A stretch of DNA of 64,000 nucleotides, from the NCBI GenBank assembly GCA_038030265.1, contig CM075942.1, forward strand, positions 38,530,751 through 38,594,750, read 5' to 3'. This DNA comes from Corythucha ciliata. Taxonomy: Eukaryota > Arthropoda > Insecta > Hemiptera > Tingidae. The translations under genes and the position numbers were made by a program. Numbering within the stretch: position 1 is the first letter of the stretch; each line of letters starts with the position of its first letter. Shown in pieces: positions 1 to 10,546 of the stretch. The notes beneath the pieces were generated by a model that did not search any database, was not told where the DNA came from, and worked only from the letters and a program-made list of their open reading frames with translations.

Positions 1-1487
1 ATTTCTCGCGCGCGACTAGCGTAAATAAGTGTCTCCAGCCAAAAATTGTCGTCATCGGACTTCAAGTAAAACTCCTTCACGTAAAATATTGAATTTTTAA
101 CGAAAGAATCGAAATATTTATGCATGACTAATTCAGAAATAATTTGAGTAAGCATTTGGCTTTTTCAAGGGGGCATTTGCATCCTAGTTAGAATACCCCC
201 CCCCCACAACTCTATCATTGTCATGCGCTTTTTGTTGGAATTTCCATGATATTGCGCATCATGATCATATCGTCAAGTGTTTTAACCACAATCTTGTCCT
301 CACCGTAGGGTTCTGGCGAATTCCAATGAATATCTTTGGCGATTTTGAACAGAGGGTAATCGAAAGTTATAACTGGAGTCTGCCCCGGATTCAACACGTC
401 GATAGATTTTCGAATAATTATCATGGCATGAGAGAGGAAGCAGTGCTGTGGACGTGGTCATTGGTGAATTAAGCCCTTCTATAACTACATTATTTGCATG
501 ATGGGCAGCCCAGGAAACTCCACGCTGTGCACTGATGTCGATTTCTGATTCAGTTTTGCTTACCTGAGAAACATGTTGACACTACTCGTCTTCTTTTGCA
601 AAGCCGTTTCCATTCACGCTGATACTCCATGAAATTTTTATGGCGATTCCAGATCTGTTCAAGACCGCGAAATGTTGGGATATGTGGTGCTACTTTCTGA
701 GCAAGAACAGTGAGAACCTCAGTACAGGAACTCAGCAGAGCTTCTAGCTTGTTCCCTGTTTTTTGCACCTGCTTTAAAGGCTGTGCTGCGTAGGTGGTTC
801 CAGGGGGGGGGGCAGCAGGACCCCCCCCCCCGAGCTTGGAAAATCTCTCAAAACATAGGGGAGGGGAGTGGTGGGCAGGTTTTGGGGTTGTACTTGTGGG
901 GAGAGCGTGTCGAATCCCCCCCCCCCCTCTGAGAGAGGTCTCGGATCTGCCCTTGCTATGCTGAACCTTCACAATCTTCGGATGGGTGTTGAAACAGCGA
1001 AATACCAGTACCGCTGTAATTTTAAGAATCGATGGTAAATTTAAGATCGCGGCTCTTCAAATAGCTTAATAACGTTACCTAATGAGAGTTTCTAAATGTA
1101 TCCGGCATTTTAGGGAGCCAGATTTTGAAATTATTACTTTATTGACATTTTTCAATGGTTAAATTTAAAACGTTTTTAATATGATTATAAAAATTGTGCA
1201 TCCTTTTCTATATTTCAATGAGGTTCCGTATACACGTCTGTTGGAAAACGTGGAAAAGTGCGCATGACGGTGATAGAGTTGGGGGGGGGGGTGTTCTAAC
1301 TAGGATGCAAATGCCCCCTTGGAAAAGCCAAATCCTTGCTCAAATTATTTCTGAATTAGTCATGCATAAATATTTCGATTCTTTCGTTAAAAATTCAATA
1401 TTGCACATAAAGTAGTTTTACTTGAAGCCCGATGACGACAATTTTTGGCTGGAGACACTTATTTACGCTAGTCACGAGCGAGAAATA
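1..1487. mobile_element. DNA element with ~228-bp terminal inverted repeats, cut by the window start
   Basis: Positions 1-228 reappear in reverse complement at 1260-1487 with few differences, including a poly-C run (about 197-206) matched by a poly-G run (about 1281-1290). The match runs right to base 1, so the left end may lie outside the window. The 1.03 kb between the arms contains minus-strand fragments of a conserved but uncharacterised protein family, described separately. Long arms around a coding interior are the layout of a long-TIR DNA transposon or foldback element. The superfamily cannot be named because no intact transposase motif is visible and the target-site duplication is not accessible. 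Confidence 0.75.
225..960 (-). pseudogene. Broken gene of an uncharacterised invertebrate repeat-borne protein family
   Basis: Minus-strand reading gives three blocks in different frames. The first (about 960-550) contains a stretch reading KLEALLSSCTEVLTVLAQKV. The second (about 545-370) contains GVSWAAHHANN and, further on, ALLPL. The third (about 400-300) reads DVLNPGQTPVITFDYPLF followed by IAKDIHW and YGEDK. From memory, the order SWAA-HA, then ALLPLF, then LNPGQ-PV-TFDQPLF-IAK-QW, then YGE is typical of a family of uncharacterised proteins repeated in cnidarian, arthropod and fish genomes. At least two frame changes and stops separate the blocks. A CAG|GTAAGC sequence near 560 could be a splice donor, so one break might be an intron. 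Its location between long inverted repeats suggests it is the cargo or enzyme of the element. The function of the family is not known to me. Confidence 0.5.
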
Positions 1488-2789
1488 GGTCGGAAACGTA
1501 TGAAATATTGTAATTATTGGAAATCAGCTCGAATTACGGCCGCCATATTGGTTTTATGGATCGGCTCTGAACCACAAATTACGCCCTCATATGTGAGAGA
1601 CACACACAGGGGATCCTCAGCCCTTGAAAGGGAGTTGAACACGGGGCATAGAATACATTTGTAGCTCCACCAGCTAGGGGGTGATTTGGGGTTTGAGGCG
1701 AAATTTCAGCTGTAGACACCCTAGGACAAGGGTGGAATGCAATGGACTTGAAAGAGATGCCCTTAGTATCCAAATTCGGCGAGCATGGAAAATCATTTTT
1801 TTATGTAAAGATGCGTAAAAGAAGCTGCTGCATGATCCACGTGCGGGATTAATTGATCGCTCCAATGGTTGTTTTCGAACTCAGGGCAGTGTAATGTAGT
1901 TCTTAACAGCGCTTCAACCCGGAATGAGTGTGAAAAAAGCGCTGAAACGGCGGAAATACCAATATTTCCAACGGCTATCTTGAATAACAGCCGTCATATG
2001 CGATGTCGCGATTGCCTTCAATCTTAAAATCAACTCATCAGCCATCTAGAACACGCCTGCAAAGTTTGAAAGCTCGACTCAAAAGTGCACGATTTTCGAA
2101 CCTGCTCCTGGACTAAAAAGACAATCGTGCAAACAAAAAAAAGTTTCCATATGCCAGTTTTTTCGACAAAAAACATCGAAATACGAAATATGTTTACTAC
2201 TACACCCGCCGTAACTCTCGAACCGTTCACTCAAGTAAGATTATCTCGGGAAACATTTTTGTGGGCAATTTGATAAAGATTATTTTTGTAGAAGCTCTTT
2301 TTCACGCTAAACCTCATAGATTTCGAAATATTTGAGAAATACTGGAACAAAATAAGAATTTAATAACTTATTACCCCCTTTCATCTAAACCCAGAGCTCC
2401 AAATAGTGGAACTTTTTACCAATCAATATGGTTGTGAGGAACAATTTGGCGTTGAAGGGAAACTTTCACTTTGGATGTTGGGGTTTAGGTCTAATTGCAC
2501 CGTACTAAAACGGATGTCTCTGACAAAATCAATATTGATTCATTTATTGCAATGCAGGCATTTCCACGAAACGATTAGGAATATAGTCCAGTCAACAAAA
2601 TGTATAGGCAGCATGGTCAGTTTAGAAAACAATCAAGCCCTGTTCACAAGCCCATTGCTGTGCGTGTGTGAAGTCCTTGCAACCTATCAAAACGCTTCAT
2701 TTTTTGAAAGAATAAAATTTAAATAAAACGCATGGGAATAAAACGCATAGTAAAGAGCTCGTGAAGAGTCGTTCCTTGAACCTTCCTCA
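1488..2789. other. No recognisable gene
   Basis: AT-rich sequence between the first inverted-repeat element and the 2790 MITE. Only short open frames occur and none resembles a known family. A weak similarity between about 985-1025 and 1935-1965 (both contain a GAAAC-GCGAAATACCA-like string) suggests old repeat material. Confidence 0.4.
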
Positions 2790-3013
2790 ACGATATATAA
2801 AAGAACTGGATTGCTCATCACTGCTGATAAAGACCAGCTGATAATAGCCATCAAATAAGCTCCCATAGTGGATGAGAGGGGTGGAGATTCAAAATAAGTG
2901 CCATATTGCCATAACTACACAAGGAGAGGGACAGGGTGATTGTTTACCAGGGGACGACCTGCCCCCTCCACGCCCCTCCAGTCTTCTGTGAGCAATCCAG
3001 ATTTATATATCGT
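2790..3013 (+). mobile_element. MITE with ACGATATATA termini, copy 1
   Basis: The ends ACGATATATAAAA and TTTATATATCGT are inverted repeats that continue inward through GGATTGCTCA / TGAGCAATCC. No coding capacity. The same ~220-bp sequence is present in opposite orientation at 5939-6154, with matching internal blocks such as ACAGGGTGATT and CCACTATGG-side sequence. CCTTCCTCAA occurs just outside or at both ends (2781-2790 and 3017-3026) and may be the target-site duplication. Confidence 0.75.
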
Positions 3014-3667
3014 TGACCTTCCTCAACCACAAACCTCCCTCACAAACTGGAAAAATAATGATGAACATATGATTCCACAGATTGTGAGTGAGACAGAAGA
3101 AATGAATGAAGGTTCAAGCAAAAACACAGTATACAGCCCTATGAATCATTACTAATTCAAGCATTGAACCCCTCCCTCACAACTAAAAAAAAATTAGGCC
3201 ATCCAAAATCCTCCATTCATATTTAAATGTGCGAAATACCAACCTCACCACGTTTAAATAGCAAACATGCCCTAATAACCAAGCCCTCCACATCCTACGC
3301 CTGTTTTGACCGCGAAATGAAATTTGTTCTTCTTTTTTCAAGAGCCTCAATATTCCACTTTGGTCGGTCTATTACTCGTTCCCCGAGTCTGTCAACGAGG
3401 ACAAATGGAGAAATGTATCGAACCCACACATCCCCCCCCCCCTACTCAGAACCTTTCGAGGCATGTGTGAACCTCTGAGTTTTCCATCATTTAACCACCT
3501 TGGCTTCAACCATAATGTTCCAACAATTTTGCGGTCAAACTAAGCTTACATGACGTTCACTCCATCCAATGACGTTAAACACGTTCCCACAGGGTTTTCA
3601 AATTGACTTAAGACGGATGAGATGAAAAATGCCACGGCGTTTTGAAGGGGAAACGGAGATAAAGACT
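3014..3667. other. No recognisable gene
   Basis: Between two MITEs. It contains a C-run near 3431 and small open frames with no family resemblance. Confidence 0.35.
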
Positions 3668-3799
3668 TAAGCCCAAATTCATAGTCGTCCCTTGAGGAAA
3701 ATATTCCCTTGGCTCGATTCAAAACAGATGATTCGCAAATTAGAATGACTGATTTGAAGGAATACTTTCCTCAAGGGACGACTTTGAATTTGACCCTTA
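3668..3799. mobile_element. Palindromic MITE, 132 bp
   Basis: The left half begins TAAGCCCAAATTCATAGTCG and continues TCCCTTGAGGAAAATATTCC. The right half is its imperfect reverse complement, ending CTTTGAATTTGACCCTTA. The outer ends resemble those of the 18710 and 32885 elements (TAAGG-CC-TATTCA). No coding capacity. Confidence 0.7.
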
Positions 3800-5938
3800 G
3801 ATTCATTTTCGTGGTTCTCGGGAAGAAAATCTGACAATGATGCGAATAAGCTCGGCGACATATAAATGTGTTATCTACATGAGTTCGTGTACGATCGAAC
3901 ACCTAAAGATCTCCGAATGAGAAAATCAATCAAATGAATTTTGAGGATAACCGCAATTACTTTTGTGGTTAACAACAGTACAATTGCATAAATGCTGTTA
4001 CGAAATGCAAAGAAATAAAAGTTTCATCTTTCTCGGATACGTAGGGCATTTAACAGAGCTTGAGCATCATTTCTTAACTAATCGCTTATTATAGGGTGGG
4101 CTTTAAAACTTATTTCTTTCTCTCCCATTCTTGCATAAGATTCCTGTTAAATGACCTGTTTTTAAAGTGAAATTTGCGAAAACTAATTTTAGTTGCACAT
4201 TTAGAGCACCTACGAGGCGGAGGTTTTGAGGCACTGCAGGCGTGTCCAGGCTGTCACAGAAATATTCCATTTCATTTAAATAGAAGAAAATAATACTAAT
4301 AAAAAAAGCAAGCCCAAGGCTTTGGGGTGAAAGAACGAAAAAGGAGGGTGTATATTCTAAAAGGTCAACTTCGCAAAGCATCAACAAGACCTGGAGTAAC
4401 TGGAATTAAATAATGCAACAAGAATGTAAACGACCGTTATTCTTCAGCGTCATCTTTTATGAATTTTAAAGCCACTTTTGGTGGGAGTATGTTGTGAGAG
4501 TGGTGGGAGGGTAAATTACAGGAAGCTCTTCGATATACTAAGTTGTATTACTGATTCCCGCGACGATTTGATTTTTTCCATCTTTCTGCGGCTCAGCATC
4601 TACTCAAAAAGGAGAATCCACTCCCTCACCCACCACGACTATATAACTTTAGCCATCTCATATCTGACCGGTTTTTCATTGAATATTCGCGATCCGTTAC
4701 AAAATGTTTGACTTTGGAATACGAATAGGCCTCATCAGCACGATGAGTGTCGATTAAGGACGTTTACTCTCCCCATGCGTCTCTTATAGGCGGCGTGCGG
4801 TTTTCATATGGTACGTATTTGACTCTCTAAAATAATTTTTATAGATTTAAATATTTCGGAAATTTAGTCTGCGATAAAAGCGGTCATTGAATGAGAAAAT
4901 CTTCAACGCTCATAATTTTTCCGAATTGCAAAGAATTCTTTCTTGAGAATCCATTTAGCGAAACCAGCGTATAAAACATCGCATGAGATAGGTACACACA
5001 GAGGAACTCAAAACATGTTCCCATGTTGTCTGCTATTACAACAGTTTTTTTTGTTTTTTGTTTTTTAACTTTCTCATCCATTCAAAAACCGTCTGTATGC
5101 CCCATTGTCTTCCTACTCCTCTTCGATCAACCATAATCAGAATTAAGTAATTTCTTGTGAATTCTCGATCCCTGCGGATTTTAATAGACACCAAACTTCA
5201 TTGAGTCAAATTGAGTCGATGGTTATAAAACCGAAATTTGCGTGTGACTGAAAGATTTTGAATTTATTTATTTTAACTTGTCAAGAATGCTTCGGCCTTA
5301 ATAATTCATCTCGAGATTTCGATCCCGGCAGAATAGAGCATATCTTGAGGGAAGGATTTTTAAAAAATGCGGTAAATCAATGTGAAAGTCAAGGATATTG
5401 GTTATTGGCTATCTCTTTTTTTCCAGCGGCATTTAACAATAAAAATCGATGAACAGGGGAGGGGGATCACGATTTGTTAAAACATTGCCTTTGAATTACG
5501 AGCCTCCATTGTGTTTAGTTCGACGAACTGAAAAACATGTAGCGTTAGGCAAGTAAGGGAAGACTTCCTAGAAAAGCACGGAAGGGTTCTAATTAACTTA
5601 GAACAGACGAGAAGACAAGGGTAAACAGTAAAGGCGCGGCGGATGATGGTGAGGAGCAGTTAGAGGTTTTGAAGTTTGAAGTTGGGACGTTTCAGTCTAA
5701 AGCGTGTGCTTGTTATGATGTGTCGAGATAATTTTTGCTTCGAAAGTTTCTATAATAATTAAAAGAAACAATAATTCGTGTAAGGATTGAAGAGGGACGC
5801 AGGATTGAGCAGTAAAATGTGCTTTTAAAGTTGCCATGTCTTTTCAACAAAATAATTTCCATTTTCGTTATTCAGCGTAGGACCTCAGACTACAGTCGCT
5901 CTCTTCGTTACAACTCATAACTTCATAAGTTATAACCA
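3800..5938. other. No recognisable gene; one hammerhead-like repeat motif
   Basis: AT-rich with no convincing coding sequence. On the minus strand near 4709-4740 it has a GTGCTGATGAGGCC ... CCAAAGTC string, related to the better preserved motif at 25344-25370. Confidence 0.35.
4709..4740 (-). ncRNA. Degenerate hammerhead-like core (CTGATGA ... CAAA)
   Basis: Read on the minus strand this is GTGCTGATGAGGCC, a short loop, then a decayed TCCAAAGTC. CTGATGA and GAAA are the conserved core strings of hammerhead ribozymes, and here GAAA is mutated to CAAA. Flanks CGTG and AAAGTC are shared with the motif at 25344-25370, so both are probably copies of one repeat. No cleavage site or stem I/III pairing could be made out, so activity is unlikely. 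Confidence 0.2.
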
Positions 5939-6154
5939 ACGATATATAAACCTGGATTGCTCACAGCGGACTGGAGGGCTGTGGAGGGGGCAGGTCGTCC
6001 CCTGATAAAAAATCACCCTGTCCCTCTTCTCCTTGTGTAGTTATGGCAACACGGTACTCATTTTGAAACTCCACCCCTCTCATCCACTTGAGAGCTTAAG
6101 TGATTGCTATTCTTTATCAGCAGTGATGAGCAACCCAGTTCTTTTACATAACTT
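5939..6154 (-). mobile_element. MITE with ACGATATATA termini, copy 2 (inverted)
   Basis: Reverse-complement copy of 2790-3013, starting ACGATATATAAACCTGGATT and containing CCTGTCCCTC and GATGAGCAACCCAGTTCTTT. Differences are scattered substitutions and small indels. Its right terminus is eroded: ATATATCGT has become roughly ACATAACTT. Confidence 0.75.
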
Positions 6155-8370
6155 ATAATTATACAGGGTGTTCATTGAATTAGCTGGACAGAAGAAAACC
6201 AGTTATGGGGCACACCATTTGCCATCGAAATGACTATTTGGAGTTTTTGGAAATTCCTCTTTGTTTCCGAGATATCACACATTTTATGATTTTTTCATGA
6301 ATTCCCTTTTCCCCCAATTAAATGCTTGCCATACGCTCATAAAATGGTATTAGCCCAAAACTAATCAGGTCATTGGAAAGAGCACAACATTTCCTTTAAA
6401 ATATGTTCACTTCCGGGTGAAAATTACCTTCGTACCACACGTGAGAGCAGCCGATTTACCAAAGAAACTGGTGACTCACATTTCCATACATTTTTCCGAC
6501 GCGATTTTCACCTCTTCGCCATAGGGAAGAAAAAATTTTAAATCAGTGCAAAAACTTCCTTATTTTGTAAGCTTTCCAATGATGCACAAAGGTTCATAGT
6601 TACTGGTTTAACCAAATAAGCCTCGAACACCCTTCCGGAAACGATGCGCGATTTATGTATGTGAGTCATGTACAATAGACCAATCGCCGTCATACGAGCC
6701 TGTTGCGAGACCAAAAATCGAAGGTTTACCAGATAGGAATGGGAGGCCGCACGCAAAGTTGGACACGTAATACTCGGTCCGACCGACTGGTTGGGGTCAG
6801 TTAATAGAGACGTGGAATATTTGTCCTAAAGTTAATAGCGTTTCCCATTTGTCCATCAACATATAATTTTAATAAGAGAGAACGGGTGGAAATGAGCTGC
6901 CCGAATGCAAAATTTTGTGCTAAAATGGGAAACGCTGTAAGTTTACAACAAATAGTAAGGGTATTCAAGTCAACCATTTACTGTGAGCGAGCACAGATAA
7001 ATAATAGAGGGAGCGTAAACAAACAAAAAATGGGCACACTTCCCTTTCTCTAGGAGGCCAAATAATGGGGTGAATAAACTATTGGAAACAATGGCCCCGT
7101 TGTAAAACTGAAAAAATTGCTCAGCACTTGATGAGGCTATGTTTTCAAAATAAGAGGGAAGAGGGAATCGCAACTAATCGTGCTAAAGTTTCAACAACGG
7201 ACCGAATTCGACAAGTCAAAGCATTGAAGTTTGGAGAAGAATTTAAATAAAAAACTGCTGCGTTTGCTGAACGGTCAAACGGAATTGACAGCTGAAAGTT
7301 TGATCTGCGGAAGATTAGCTTTAAATTAGTAAAAACAAAATTATGGGAAACCTCATCCAGCACTTTTTTTTCTCCCTAAACTAGGCACTAAGAGAGGGGG
7401 AAATGAGACATATCTTGCATCACATTTTCTATTAATACACTCCCTCTATTTCTTATCACTGTTCGCTGCTCCAACCAAACTGCCGGTGGTGAAATTCACC
7501 ATTAGTGTTTCAATATTTTTTTGTTTTGTTTCCGCTTTTCCGGGGTTTGGACATATTTTTCAATCCTTCATTGTTTAAATACTTGAGAGCTGATTACTAT
7601 TACAGATATTGGGTCACGGCGTTGGTGGGGTACGGGGAAGGACGAGGTTGGTGCTCACCCCCTCCCCTCTTAAAACGACTCTGGATCCACACCTGTAGCA
7701 GTTCCCCTCGTGAAATTTCACTTTACAATTACAGCTTCTCAGAAAACACAAAAAAACCTGCAGATGAATATTCAAACCCCTTAACAACGAACAGGCGGGT
7801 GAAGAATTTGATGGCGAGCCTAGAGCCTGCGGGATTCTATTGGCAATTCACGGGTTGTCACGGGCCTTCCACCATAGTCGAGCTTGAGTGGACAAAGGTA
7901 ATTCACGGTTGGTGCCTGTTTGAAATTTTTTTCGAGTTTTCGACAACCTACATCATTTTCTTTCTCTCTCTCTCTCCTTTTGTGGACCGCCTCAAGTTCG
8001 AAAAGTTGACTACAGTCGTTAATATTAAATTTTCGATTGAATCCATATAAATCAATCATTCTACTTCGAGCAACTTTTAAAAATAACATTTACCAATGAG
8101 GCCCCAAGTAGAAAGAGAAGGTCGCAAGTTCCTAAACCTTCACATTATACATTTTATTGCGTTTAAAGCTAGCTTACACTACTTTGCTTCTACTGTTTCA
8201 TAGTGTTTGTAATGATCACTCGAGGATACACACGTCACTTACGCTTGAATAACTAGGAAGTTCAGAAGAGTCTAAAATTAAATGGCGTCCGGAGTGTACC
8301 CACCAACTCACTTGAACATTTTTCATACCATGCTGTCGAGGAGATTTCGAAGGACTTTCTTAATTAATGC
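6155..8370. other. No recognisable gene; possible non-coding transposon sequence at its start
   Basis: Sequence from about 6173 starts ATACAGGGTGTTCATTGAAT, a style of terminus common to arthropod DNA elements, but no matching right end was found. A plus-strand open frame at 7505-8050 (181 codons) is unlike any family I know and is treated as chance. The rest is unremarkable. Confidence 0.3.
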
Positions 8371-8450
8371 ATCAATACAGTTGCATAATACGTTAATTTG
8401 TATCACAAATATGACTGTATTGGCATAATAGCAGATTGACACAATGGCCG

Positions 8451-8656
8451 CGTTGCAAAACTTCAGACTTGTTCAGCGCTTAATTAGCACTTATAGTCTT
8501 TTGCCGTTGCAAAACTGTCAATCTAGCTCAGCGCTGAGTAAGTGTTTAAAATCCAACAAAACACGTTCCATCGCGATACAAATCACGTTGCAAAACTCCA
8601 GTAAGCACTTACTTCTACAATTCAGCGTTTGAACACGAGCCCCGAGTTTTGCAGCG
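8451..8656. repeat. Short repeat built on CGTTGCAAAACT
   Basis: CGTTGCAAAACT occurs directly at 8451, 8505 and 8586, and as a near reverse complement (AGTTTTGCAGCG) at 8645-8656. CAGCGCT-like strings recur close to each copy. The inverted outer ends suggest a small decayed MITE. A related string (CGTTGTAAAACTG) occurs near 7098. Confidence 0.45.
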
Positions 8657-8659
8657 CAA

Positions 8660-9565
8660 CCAATGTTTACCATAGTATGATTAGCTGATCAATTTTGATG
8701 CATGATCAGCCGAGTATGAGTCAAATCTTGATTAATCAAGGTGACGTGTCTTCTTGTTACGAACAACGTTCGCCAATACGATAAAGTACGGTGTCACTTA
8801 TAAACGAGCCTGCTACTTTGTTTCACGCCCCAAAAGGAAGACAAACCTTATGTTGAGTCCGATAACAGGGCTGTAGAGTAAACGGCCTTACGCAATTTTA
8901 TTATTTTCAGAAAAGAGGTGTAGGGCATGATTCTTGAATTCTTGGACTTGGCATCCTTTTCATTGCAGCAATTGTCTTCAAAGGAATTAAAAGGATTCAA
9001 GTTGGTGATTCAACTTTTTTTTTTTCCGAGCGAAGAAGAATTTCAGTTAAGTGTTTTTAATGGCTGGACAGCACAAAACGGATGAACTATGTTATCCTTT
9101 TCATCAGTAAAGAAAATCCTACAAACCTCCTCGACCACAACCACCGAGATAATGCACAAGAGGAAAAATTTCGTGAGCTGTGAGGACATGCGTTTCATTC
9201 GTGATGATGAGCCTTCCCCACCAACCCCGTTCACCCAACAAGAGAAGAGCCTGGCTAGAGCATGTTTTCTCACATGCCAGTCAAAAAGGGTAAGGTGAAA
9301 GGGAAATGTTTAGCGTTCCGTGAAATTAAGGTACACGCAGTCATTAACTGTTGTCTACAGTATCGATTTCTCCGCGTCTTGAAAAGTGGTATAAGAAGGT
9401 AGGAAAGAGTAAAAAAGCTTTGTGGAATGAGTGGGGGTGCTACACTACACGTCCTGGAAGCTTTACGAGTTAGAGGAAACATGCAGCACACGATATTGAA
9501 TTTGTTGAGGTATTGGTTGAGGTGTAGGTAGTTGGGGTTCAAACAAATTTTTCGAACAGAAAAAT
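8660..9565. other. No recognisable gene
   Basis: Nothing found beyond short overlapping open frames on both strands near 9040-9300, none with family resemblance. Confidence 0.35.
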
Positions 9566-9619
9566 ACACCAAAATACACTTGAAAACACGGCTACGTGCC
9601 ACGAACGATGACATTTACA
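9566..9619 (+). repeat. 54-bp dispersed repeat, copy 1
   Basis: Starts ACACCAAAATACACTTGAAA and ends ACGATGACATTTACA. It recurs in the same orientation at 32371-32424 with only two mismatches over 54 bases. It lies directly before the ACGT-rich block. Confidence 0.75.
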
Positions 9620-9628
9620 TCCCAAGTA

Positions 9629-9725
9629 GCAAAGTTACGTTAATTTTACGTGAAATATTCGACGAGAACTACGTAAATTTTACGTGCATTTCACGTGTCA
9701 TATCGACGTTAAAATCACGTCGGAA
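9629..9725. repeat. ACGT-rich block
   Basis: About 100 bp holding seven ACGT tetramers in runs such as TTTTACGT and TTCACGTGT, against less than one expected by chance. The spacing is irregular (roughly 9-23 bp). It could be a decayed short tandem repeat or a cluster of palindromic binding sites. No neighbouring gene supports a regulatory reading. Confidence 0.5.
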
Positions 9726-9729
9726 TCAA

Positions 9730-10546
9730 TAATTCCGAAATATTTGAAATTTTTGTTATAAAAATTACACAACCCTGAATTTTTAATAAACTCTCTTCCA
9801 AGCGCTTCACCGGCATAAAGAGAAAATAAAAAAAGACGATGCACCACACATTCTGACAGTAGAGAAAAAAAAAGCCTATTACTTCCTCCTGCAGGACAAT
9901 CTCACCCGCAAGATCCTTTAAACTAAAATTACCCCCTACGCTTCATTGCAACCAAGCAATTGAAGAGAGTTCCATGCAAACGCGTTCCTATTTTGTTCTA
10001 CCCTTTGACTCTCATCTCGAGTTTTTTTCCCTCGAAGGAAAATAGGTAGATGTCCTTTCTGGTATTCAGTCACACTCATTCACATCATCTCCGAGGTCCC
10101 AATTTTGTTGTTTAAAATATAGTTTCGATTAAAATTATACGAAAGTTAGTTGACCGAGCGATTGAATGACACCAACTTTTCTTGTCATTCGTTTCAAACC
10201 GATCTGCCTATGTGGTCATTTATAAACTTCTCTCTCTGGTTAACATATTTCAGATAAAATCATGAATTACGTCCTGTTTGGGAAATCGAGTAAACTCTAC
10301 TCCGGAAGATTCGAATTGCCTTTAACGTTCTGTTTAAAACGCTTAAAAATCGAATTTATGTTACCCCCTTTTTTAATGATTCCCACTTCTTTTTTCAAAG
10401 ATTATGAAGCAAGGCCAACAACTTACATGACCCAACATTCTGCAGTGGTAAAGAACAAGAGCACATACCTGAAACAAAAAGAAAAGAAACGAAATTAAAA
10501 TTTATGTACGAAGTATCATACTCGGAAATAAGTATTCCACAAAATA
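9730..10546. other. No recognisable gene
   Basis: AT-rich lead-in to the LINE fragment. No endonuclease N-terminus could be recognised here, so the LINE looks 5'-truncated. Confidence 0.35.

Noticed and set aside
550..972. Whole 140-codon minus-strand frame as one protein
   Set aside because: Its first half is translated from C/G homopolymer tracts (poly-Gly/Pro); only the C-terminal half looks like the uncharacterised family.
6173..6780. Complete DNA transposon starting ACAGGGTGTTCATTG
   Set aside because: Only one candidate terminus was found; no inverted partner or target duplication.
7505..8050. 181-codon plus-strand open frame
   Set aside because: Composition looks random (aromatic-rich start, then low-complexity), with no recognisable motif or splice context; a few frames this long are expected in 64 kb.
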